A DNA stretch of 12,632 nt from Bdellovibrionales bacterium. GTDB lineage: Bacteria; Bdellovibrionota; Bacteriovoracia; Bacteriovoracales; Bacteriovoracaceae. Shown piece by piece: positions 7,453 through 12,632 of the stretch. A program made the position numbers and the translations under genes. Numbering within the stretch: the stretch's first letter is position 1; each line of letters opens with the position of its first letter. The notes under the pieces were generated by a model that worked only from the letters and a program-made list of their open reading frames with translations, ran no database searches and was not told the DNA's origin. Location: positions 1 to 12,632 of the forward strand of contig DAOVTR010000013.1 in NCBI GenBank assembly GCA_030633015.1, in the 5' to 3' direction.

Positions 7453-7827
7453 TTATCCAACGTATTGATTTATCTCTTCAAGTAAGTTTTCAAAATCAAA
7501 AGGTTTTGTAAAGAATTTTTTTGCCCCTGCGTCGAGGGCCTCTTGAACACTTATATCTGCATGCCCTGAAATAAAGAAAAATAGTGGTCGATTTTCTTGT
7601 GGAATTTTATTAACTTCTTCCAAAATAACCATTCCATTCCCATTTGGCATTCTATAATCAGATAAGACAATATCAATTTTATTAGATTGGACTAATTTTA
7701 CAGCATCATTTCCACATGTGGCCGTAATTGTTTTATAACCTGCATCAGAAAATTCTTCTTCGATAAGCTCTAGTATATCTGGCTCATCATCAACTATTAA
7801 AACCATCAGTTCAGAAGATTTGGTCAT
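7453..7827 (-). CDS. Stand-alone receiver-domain response regulator (CheY-like)
   Basis: A 124-residue protein made of one receiver domain and nothing else. The acidic pocket is D13 and D14 (IVDDEP), the phospho-acceptor is D57 (VLSDYRMPNGNG), the switch Ser is S87 (FISGHAD) and the conserved Lys is K108 (FFTKPF). All key residues are intact, so it should be phosphorylated by a histidine kinase, none of which is encoded in the window. Having no output domain, it must act by protein contact, as a phosphate shuttle or like CheY/DivK. The motif ISGHAD and KPF ending are typical of receivers paired with hybrid kinases. AAGGA lies 7 nt before ATG 7827, which favours this start over the internal Met8. 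It is the fourth gene of the minus-strand run, after the CFI-box protein (45 nt gap) and before yebC. Confidence 0.94.
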   Translation of the reverse strand: MTKSSELMVLIVDDEPDILELIEEEFSDAGYKTITATCGNDAVKLVQSNKIDIVLSDYRMPNGNGMVILEEVNKIPQENRPLFFFISGHADISVQEALDAGAKKFFTKPFDFENLLEEINQYVG

Positions 7828-7872
7828 CTTTTTTCCTTCAAATACAAAATAAACAACGTTTAATACAATACC

Positions 7873-9201
7873 TTAATTAAAACTTTTGGCAATTCTTTTT
7901 CTCAATTTTAATGCTGCGTATCCAAAGATAATAAATATCACAGGATAGATACAAAAATTTAGTAAATAATATATAAAATAGCTAAAAGCTCTAGTTATAA
8001 AACTTAAAAAATCACTGTTATAAATAATCAAAGCGTAGTGTGGAGCAGTGTGATAATACCACTGCACAAACATGCGTCCTAAGTAAGATTTTAATAAAAT
8101 TTCATCTCTAATTTCTCTAAAGTAGTTTAATACTACGTGTTCTTTTTTAAATCCTGCTGAAACCAGATAACAACTAGTTTTTTCAAGAATAGGGGCTATC
8201 TCTAATGGAATTTCAATCTCAGATGCAGAGAGTGCCGACATAAATCGATATTTATCAACAAAACCTACAGCAAAATTATAACTGATCCCATTAATTAAAT
8301 TTTTAATAGTAATTTCAGCTTCATATTGTGGATTATGATAGCTCCAAATACTTCCTGGAGATAGAGTTGAAAATTTTGTCTGGCCTAACTCTGTTGACGC
8401 TGTTGAATCATATTTAAAAATAAAAGTTTTATAAAATAGTGATGAACTGTAACCACTACTATCATATTTTGCCTTTAATCTCATATCTCCTTTAGCAAGA
8501 GTAATAAGATCTATGCTAACCCCATTATAAATAGCATTACTAAAATTTAATTCCAGATATAGACCTTGATAATCAGATGGATTTGCAAGCGAGCTATTAT
8601 AATCCAAAACATTACTATCATTAGTATAAAATAGATAAATCAGGTTGTTTGAATTTGAGTTAGTAGGGATTTTAATATCAGCATATTGGTTAAAACAATG
8701 CTCTGTTGTACAGCTAAAATCTATTAATAACTCTTTAAGAGAGTTGTCAGTTCCTGTGGTCACTGCAACTGAGGGAGTTGCCTCTGACAATTTAAATGTT
8801 CGATACTCTCCATCATCTTGCTTTACTGCGGCCATCAAATGACGAGTTTCACCTTCTGAATTAGTAAGACGAGATTTTAACTTCATAACCCCACTATCAC
8901 TACTCAATGACGGAAGAACATAACTCCCTACTCCATCGTTTATTGTAGAATAGTGGATTCTCTCTTCTCCACTAATAACAGTGCCATCAGCTTTTATAGG
9001 TATATAAATATGGATAGGATTTGTAGAGCTAGTATCTCCGGTAAGTTCATCAACGACTATATTAAAATAACCATTTCCACTTACTCCATCTTGAACACTT
9101 GCAACTGGATCATCATCTTCAAAATTTATCTCTATTTCAAGTGCGGCCCAGGCAGACAGTGAAAGTAACCATAAAATAGAAAAAACAAACAGTTTAAACA
9201 T
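7873..9201 (-). CDS. Exported protein with degenerate CFI-box C-terminal anchor/sorting region
   Basis: A predicted exported protein of 442 residues (numbered from ATG 9201). A signal peptide, MFKLFVFSILWLLSLSAWA, probably ends after residue 19 (AWA|A). A long beta-rich, Ser/Thr/Asn-rich ectodomain follows to about 335, with one Cys pair (C164, C169) that could form a disulfide. The C-terminal region starts at C344, with CYLVSAG, then YFREIRDEILL, LGRMFVQWYYHTAPHYALII and a membrane segment (about 411-430) ending LRKRIAKSFN. Its spacing follows the CFI-box-CTERM pattern (CFIATAAYG, FRD..L, GR.FV..YY..SP), with the first block altered. The ectodomain is otherwise unrecognised. ATG 9201 is preferred: GAGAG lies upstream and it gives a clean signal peptide. 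GTG 9222 would add seven residues but lacks a ribosome site. It follows the Nudix-NadD gene after 29 nt. Confidence 0.75.
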   Translation of the reverse strand: MFKLFVFSILWLLSLSAWAALEIEINFEDDDPVASVQDGVSGNGYFNIVVDELTGDTSSTNPIHIYIPIKADGTVISGEERIHYSTINDGVGSYVLPSLSSDSGVMKLKSRLTNSEGETRHLMAAVKQDDGEYRTFKLSEATPSVAVTTGTDNSLKELLIDFSCTTEHCFNQYADIKIPTNSNSNNLIYLFYTNDSNVLDYNSSLANPSDYQGLYLELNFSNAIYNGVSIDLITLAKGDMRLKAKYDSSGYSSSLFYKTFIFKYDSTASTELGQTKFSTLSPGSIWSYHNPQYEAEITIKNLINGISYNFAVGFVDKYRFMSALSASEIEIPLEIAPILEKTSCYLVSAGFKKEHVVLNYFREIRDEILLKSYLGRMFVQWYYHTAPHYALIIYNSDFLSFITRAFSYFIYYLLNFCIYPVIFIIFGYAALKLRKRIAKSFN

Positions 9202-9230
9202 ATAAATTATTCTCTCAAACACTAACTCAC

Positions 9231-10223
9231 TTAGTCAATGTTTCCTTCCCTAATTTTTGTTGAAGAGAGTCCTTGGTATTCATGGACTTGCAAAACTTTT
9301 ATCTTACTTTTAAAAGCTCCCTCCAAAAGATTATTTTTAAAATCTTCTATCATATTTGATTCAAAATCTCTAGGAACTACATAAATTCTATAAACTAATT
9401 CTAAAAGCTTTTCAAATTCAAACCATTTATGAAAACTTAAAAAATTATCATCTCCAATTAAAAGTGATTTTTTAGAAAAACTAACATCTTTAAACCAACT
9501 AAAAGTTGTATTTGAACTCTCAACTCCCCAAAATCCAGGGAAAAGAGGTCTATCTAATTTACGCTGTATTTGATTTATACTTTTCCAAAAACAACCATCA
9601 AATGCTTGTTTTTTCCAAGGATTGCTATCAGGGACAATTACAACACTCTTATTCCCCATTTGACGAATACACTCTAAGTGTCCCTCGTGAAGCGGATTAA
9701 AACTTCCACCAAAAAAAACTATTTCATTAGATTTGTTAAAATAATTTGAAGGGTAAAAAGGAATTTGAATATTAGCCTCATAATTATGTCCTGCAGATGG
9801 CATACTGGCCCAAAATGTTCCCAATGCCTCACATAGTATCGCTCCATGATCAAATGCTAAAGAGTCAATCTCCTTGATCTTTACCCATCGTGCATCAGCT
9901 GCATCACTTGCGGCCTTAACTTCTTTTTGAGATTTTAGATAAAAAACAAACGGATATGTAACAATATTCCCACGTGGATCTCTGCCCTCTCTTTGTCTTA
10001 CTGTTAATTGAATATTTTTTTCATTTGATAGGTTAAGTCCCGTCTCCTCTAAAAGTTCTCGCTTTGCCCCCTCGAAGGGCTCTTCACCTTGCTCAATAAA
10101 ACCACCAGGAAAAGCCTGCATATTTTTAAAAGGTGAATTTTTCCTTTTAACCAACAGCAGTGCTAAATCATTTCCATCCGGAGCAAAAACCAAGCAATCA
10201 GATGTATAAGATACTTTTTTCAC
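9231..10223 (-). CDS. Bifunctional Nudix (ADP-ribose pyrophosphatase-like) / NadD-like nucleotidyltransferase
   Basis: A 330-residue two-domain enzyme. Domain 1 (about 1-145) has a perfect Nudix box: G41-x5-E47-x7-R55-E56-LL-E59-E60-T-G62-L. It also has RDPRG (81-85), SDAADARW (106-113) and LAFDHGAIL (122-130), features of NAD-linked ADP-ribose pyrophosphatases. Domain 2 (about 165-330) is a HIGH-type nucleotidyltransferase: FGGSFNPLHEGH (171-182, with H179 and H182), VPDSNPWKKQAF, LLIGDDNFLSFHKW (254-267) and SSTKIR (320-325), as in NadD (nicotinate mononucleotide adenylyltransferase). The usual FDP is FNP here, and the domain is somewhat shorter than typical NadD. The known NadM-Nudix fusions have the reverse domain order. 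The product is likely cytoplasmic, in NAD synthesis and ADP-ribose recycling; exact substrates are unproven. Start GTG 10223 overlaps the upstream stop as TAGTG, so translation is coupled to the zinc-finger/histone gene. Confidence 0.88.
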   Translation of the reverse strand: MKKVSYTSDCLVFAPDGNDLALLLVKRKNSPFKNMQAFPGGFIEQGEEPFEGAKRELLEETGLNLSNEKNIQLTVRQREGRDPRGNIVTYPFVFYLKSQKEVKAASDAADARWVKIKEIDSLAFDHGAILCEALGTFWASMPSAGHNYEANIQIPFYPSNYFNKSNEIVFFGGSFNPLHEGHLECIRQMGNKSVVIVPDSNPWKKQAFDGCFWKSINQIQRKLDRPLFPGFWGVESSNTTFSWFKDVSFSKKSLLIGDDNFLSFHKWFEFEKLLELVYRIYVVPRDFESNMIEDFKNNLLEGAFKSKIKVLQVHEYQGLSSTKIREGNID

Positions 10224-10684
10224 TATTTAAAATCTCTATCCATTAATGTTTTACGTCCCTCTACTTTTGCACTTTCAGATGCATTTTCACAAACCTCTCT
10301 AACAATATCTGAAAGACGCTCTAGAACATTTGAAGAGGTATTTAGATCAAATCTGGCCTTAACATATGTTTTAAGCTTACTGGCAACAATTAAAATATCC
10401 CTTGGAATCTCTTTATTGGCCGAACTTACGATCTTTGTTGCTCCTGGATTTTTTATCATAATCCTTTTTCCACCACTCGGCAGTTGTTCATGCAAAGGAG
10501 CAACCTTATCCTCGGCCCAGGCATTTTTATGATTCATTACCGGCACATGAACATCCCAACAAGTCATAGAGCAATAAACATTTTTTTTACATGTAGATAC
10601 ACCACATACTTGATAGGTATCTCCAAAATAGATTGGTTTTTTACATGTACTACAGTTACGCCATACTTTTTTAGGGATATCCAT
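10223..10684 (-). CDS. Zinc-finger protein with C-terminal histone-fold-like domain
   Basis: A 153-residue protein (from ATG 10684). Residues 11-52 hold eight Zn ligands, C11-x2-C14, C27, C32, C38-x3-C42, H46 and H52, including YCSMTCWDVHVPVMNH. This suggests a two-zinc treble-clef finger of HIT/MYND/ZZ type. A basic linker follows (about 70-92, GGKRIMIKNP). The last 60 residues resemble a histone fold. Helix 1 is DILIVASKLKTYVKARF, helix 2 runs from NTSSNVLERL to ESAKVEG, and the loop-2 signature GRKT (143-146) leads to MDRDFK, where the protein stops with only a stub of helix 3. GRKT followed by an acidic residue is the archaeal histone pattern, and this compact form is like Bdellovibrio-type bacterial histones. 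DNA binding is inferred. The start is set by AAGGAG 7 nt before ATG 10684; GTG 10690 is too close to it. It is first in the six-gene run. Confidence 0.72.
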   Translation of the reverse strand: MDIPKKVWRNCSTCKKPIYFGDTYQVCGVSTCKKNVYCSMTCWDVHVPVMNHKNAWAEDKVAPLHEQLPSGGKRIMIKNPGATKIVSSANKEIPRDILIVASKLKTYVKARFDLNTSSNVLERLSDIVREVCENASESAKVEGRKTLMDRDFK

Positions 10685-10691
10685 TAACACT

Positions 10692-10697
10692 CTCCTT
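10692..10697 (-). promoter_or_regulatory. Ribosome binding site AAGGAG that fixes the zinc-finger/histone start
   Basis: AAGGAG on the minus strand stands 7 nt before ATG 10684 but only 1 nt before the in-frame GTG at 10690. This spacing selects the ATG and shortens the protein by two residues. Confidence 0.8.
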
Positions 10698-10718
10698 AAG
10701 AATAAATTACTACTTAAC

Positions 10719-10747
10719 TATTTACCTAAATACCATAAATTTGTCTT
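10719..10747 (-). promoter_or_regulatory. Candidate promoter for the six-gene minus-strand run
   Basis: On the minus strand AAGACA (10742-10747), a 17-bp spacer and TAAATA (10719-10724) would start transcription near 10712, about 28 nt before ATG 10684. Both hexamers are poor matches to consensus, so this is one possibility in an AT-rich control region shared with the divergent carboxyltransferase gene. An AT palindrome (TTTTTTATAAAAAA, about 10753-10766) lies between the two promoters. Confidence 0.3.
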
Positions 10748-10778
10748 GCATATTTTTTTATAAAAAAGAAATCCCAAA

Positions 10779-10807
10779 TTGACTAGGCAACAAATAAGAT
10801 CTAAATT
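10779..10807 (+). promoter_or_regulatory. Sigma-70-type promoter for the carboxyltransferase gene
   Basis: TTGACT (10779-10784), an exact 17-bp spacer and TAAATT (10802-10807) give a good housekeeping promoter. An A/T-rich block lies upstream that could act as an UP element. Transcription would begin near 10814, downstream of the in-frame GTG at 10810. That rules out the GTG as a start and supports ATG 10843, which AGGA (10833-10836) precedes by 6 nt. Confidence 0.65.
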
Positions 10808-10842
10808 ATGTGCAATTGCTTATAAATTATATAGGAAACGTT

Positions 10843-12393
10843 ATGAATATTGAACAAAGACTTGATGAACTTAATAAATTGCGAGCTAAAGCTTTTTTAG
10901 GTGGCGGACAGGCCCGTATTGATAAACAACATAAAAAAGGCAGACTTACTGCCAGAGAAAGAGTTGATATTTTAGTCGATGAGGGAAGTTTTGAAGAGTT
11001 TGATACATTTAAACTTCATAGATGTCATAACTTTGGAATGGAAAAGAGTCATGACAGTGGTGATGGAGTTATAACTGGATATGGAACTGTAAATGGAAAG
11101 ACTATTTATCTTTATTCGCAAGATTTTACTGTTTCCGGAGGTTCACTTTCAGAAACAAATGCTGAAAAAATTTGTAAAGTAATGGATATGGCCCAGAAAA
11201 ATGGTGCTCCATTTATTGAACTTAATGATTCTGGTGGTGCCCGAATTCAGGAAGGAATTGAATCCCTTGCAGGCTATGCCAATATTTTCTTTAGAAACGT
11301 TATGTCTTCTGGAGTAATTCCACAAATCTCTGCAATTTTTGGCCCATGTGCAGGCGGAGCCGTTTACTCTCCAGCACTGACTGACTTTACAGTTATGGTA
11401 AAAAACAATAGCTATATGTTTTTAACTGGACCTAAAGTTGTCAAATCTGTCACCCATGAAGAGGTCTCCACAGAAGAACTAGGTGGGGCCACAATGCATA
11501 CAACAAAATCTGGTGTTGCTCATTATGCAGCAGAAGATGAACAAGATGCAATTGAATATATAAAAACACTTCTTTCGTATCTTCCGCAAAACAATATGGA
11601 AAATCCTCCAGTTTTTGAAACTGCTGATCCGACTAATCGTCAGGATATTAGTCTAAATCATATTGTCCCAGAGAATTCACATGAAGCCTATGACATTAAA
11701 GACGTAATCACACAAACATGTGATGAGACAAATTTTTTTGAAATTCAGCCTAACTTTGCCCCCAATATTGTTATTGGGTTTTGCCGATATGGTGGACGCT
11801 CAGTCGGTATTGTTGCCAATCAACCAAAGTTTCTTGCAGGTGTTTTAGATTGCAATGCATCTGTAAAAGCTGCGCGATTCATTAGGTTTTGTGATTGTTT
11901 TAATATTCCAGTTGTATCATTTGTAGATGTGCCAGGATTTCTTCCAGGCACTGCTCAAGAATATGCTGGCATCATTCGTCATGGGGCAAAACTAATGTAC
12001 GCTTACGCAGAAGCAACCGTTCCCAAGATAACGGTTATTACCAGAAAAAATTATGGAGGCGCATACTGTGTAATGTCATCTAAACATTTAAGAGGTGATA
12101 TTAACTACGCATGGCCTAGTGCTGAAATTGCGGTAATGGGTGCAAAAGGTGCAGGAGAAATACTCTATGGAAGAGAGGCCCTAAAATCAGATAATCCTGA
12201 AGAATTTATGCAGGAAAAAGAAAAAATTTATACCAAAGCTTTTTTAAATCCATATCGGGCCGCGGAAAGAGGATACGTTGATGACGTAATAGAACCATCA
12301 ACGACTAGATTTAGAATTACCAAGGCACTTATAATGCTTGAAAATAAAAAAGATTCTAATCCAATGAAAAAACATGGAAACATTCCTCTATAA
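10843..12393 (+). CDS. Biotin-dependent acyl-CoA carboxyltransferase (methylmalonyl-CoA decarboxylase alpha / propionyl-CoA carboxylase beta family)
   Basis: A 516-residue carboxyltransferase with the two crotonase-like halves of the family. It moves CO2 between biotin and an acyl-CoA. The N-terminal half has [14 protein letters not shown] (about 31-44), [12 protein letters not shown] (127-138) and [17 protein letters not shown] (166-182), where the glycine-rich turns form the oxyanion hole. The C-terminal half has [20 protein letters not shown] (361-380) and [12 protein letters not shown] (400-411), the second oxyanion site. It ends in the typical MKKHGNIPL. Full length is normal. Sequence alone does not separate PccB (carboxylating) from MmdA (decarboxylating). 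The next gene encodes an OadG-like subunit, which favours a membrane-bound Na+-pumping methylmalonyl-CoA decarboxylase or a related complex. The start is ATG 10843 with AGGA 6 nt upstream, behind a good promoter. Confidence 0.93.
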   Translation: MNIEQRLDELNKLRAKAFLGGGQARIDKQHKKGRLTARERVDILVDEGSFEEFDTFKLHRCHNFGMEKSHDSGDGVITGYGTVNGKTIYLYSQDFTVSGGSLSETNAEKICKVMDMAQKNGAPFIELNDSGGARIQEGIESLAGYANIFFRNVMSSGVIPQISAIFGPCAGGAVYSPALTDFTVMVKNNSYMFLTGPKVVKSVTHEEVSTEELGGATMHTTKSGVAHYAAEDEQDAIEYIKTLLSYLPQNNMENPPVFETADPTNRQDISLNHIVPENSHEAYDIKDVITQTCDETNFFEIQPNFAPNIVIGFCRYGGRSVGIVANQPKFLAGVLDCNASVKAARFIRFCDCFNIPVVSFVDVPGFLPGTAQEYAGIIRHGAKLMYAYAEATVPKITVITRKNYGGAYCVMSSKHLRGDINYAWPSAEIAVMGAKGAGEILYGREALKSDNPEEFMQEKEKIYTKAFLNPYRAAERGYVDDVIEPSTTRFRITKALIMLENKKDSNPMKKHGNIPL

Positions 12394-12404
12394 AGGAAAT
12401 AGAA

Positions 12405-12632
12405 ATGAATATAGACAATCTTTTTACTCCCGAATTAAACGCATTAACTTTTGGAATTGTGGGACTTAGTATTGTATTTTTTGGTCTAATTATAATTAGC
12501 CTCTATATAAAAGTTTTGCCTTTTGTTTTAAAACTAATCTATAAAGATAAAACAACAGATAGTGACATCAAAACAACTACTCAAGATGATACTGACAATC
12601 AACTATTGGCCATCGCTACCGCCTATCACTTA
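12405..12632 (+). CDS. OadG/MmdD-like gamma subunit of a Na+-pumping decarboxylase (partial, 5' end)
   Basis: The frame opens at ATG 12405, 11 nt after the carboxyltransferase stop, with AAGGA 7 nt upstream, and runs to the window end, giving 76 residues. It shows a short N-terminus, one transmembrane helix (about 13-40, from ALTFGIVGLSIVFFGLIII onward), a polar cytoplasmic linker rich in Asp and Thr (about 47-65), and then NQLLAIATAYHL. The last stretch resembles the conserved helix near the C-terminus of OadG-family proteins (pattern E-x-x-A-x-I-x-A-A). OadG-type subunits anchor the carboxyltransferase to the membrane decarboxylase beta subunit. A biotin carrier and OadB/MmdB gene would be expected just beyond the right edge. 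The call rests on topology, size and context rather than on a strong motif. Confidence 0.75.
   Translation, partial: MNIDNLFTPELNALTFGIVGLSIVFFGLIIISLYIKVLPFVLKLIYKDKTTDSDIKTTTQDDTDNQLLAIATAYHL

Noticed and set aside
8645..9162. Two plus-strand frames (8645-8842 and 8953-9162)
   Set aside because: Both are antisense to the exported CFI-box protein and show no recognisable domain.
9202..9222. GTG start adding seven residues to the CFI-box protein
   Set aside because: No Shine-Dalgarno precedes it, and the ATG at 9201 gives a standard signal peptide.
9506..9700. Plus-strand frame of 64 codons
   Set aside because: It is antisense to the NadD-like domain, whose motifs are clear.
10484..10687. 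Plus-strand frame of 67 codons
   Set aside because: It is antisense to the zinc finger, where the Cys/His pattern is real.
10810..10842. GTG start adding 11 residues to the carboxyltransferase
   Set aside because: It lies upstream of the predicted transcription start and has no ribosome site; ATG 10843 has AGGA at proper distance and matches family N-termini.
1..12632. CRISPR array, tRNA, rRNA, insertion sequence or attachment site
   Set aside because: No regularly spaced repeats, cloverleaf, rRNA segment, transposase or flanking direct repeats were seen.

Overview
The window is AT-rich DNA (roughly one third G+C by eye) from a Gram-negative bacterium that probably relies on a sodium cycle. 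The Na+-translocating NADH:quinone reductase subunit NqrA starts at the left edge. A carboxyltransferase paired with an OadG-type subunit, as in Na+-pumping decarboxylases, lies at the right edge. I think of a marine or halotolerant member of the Bdellovibrionota (Bacteriovorax/Halobacteriovorax type). The grounds are the AT-rich coding style, a small histone-fold domain of the kind known from Bdellovibrio, a CFI-box C-terminal sorting-like domain and Na+-NQR. This placement is an inference, not a proof.

Layout. (1) 1-542, minus: 5' part of nqrA, running off the left edge. (2) 644-2994, minus: a compact three-gene unit of SAM methyltransferase, MFS transporter and YchJ-like SEC-C protein, with gaps of 20-24 nt. 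(3) 3029-3769, plus: a lone unrecognised 246-aa beta-rich protein. It is divergent from the methyltransferase across a 34-nt gap holding overlapping -10 boxes, and its stop codon overlaps that of the opposing helicase gene. (4) 3766-10684, minus: a tight six-gene run with no gap above about 45 nt. In transcription order it holds a zinc-finger/histone-fold protein, a Nudix-NadD fusion (TAGTG stop/start overlap), a secreted or membrane-anchored protein with a degenerate CFI-box, a single-domain response regulator, YebC, and a DnaQ-exonuclease/DinG helicase. (5) 10685-10842: divergent control region with a good sigma-70-type promoter for the plus strand. (6) 10843-12632, plus: carboxyltransferase (MmdA/PccB family) followed by the start of an OadG-like subunit.

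The most notable item is the first gene of the long minus-strand run: an eight-ligand Cys/His zinc finger joined to a C-terminal domain that reads as a histone fold with a truncated third helix. It is translationally coupled to a protein combining an ADP-ribose-pyrophosphatase-like Nudix domain with a NadD-like nucleotidyltransferase. Downstream are a helicase-nuclease that keeps all four Fe-S cysteines and a translation/transcription factor (YebC). The run therefore mixes chromatin, NAD metabolism, signalling, translation and DNA repair. Whether this is functional grouping or co-transcribed housekeeping cannot be settled from sequence alone.

I saw no tRNA, rRNA, CRISPR array, insertion sequence or convincing intrinsic terminator. 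No stretch above 300 bases lacks a gene.
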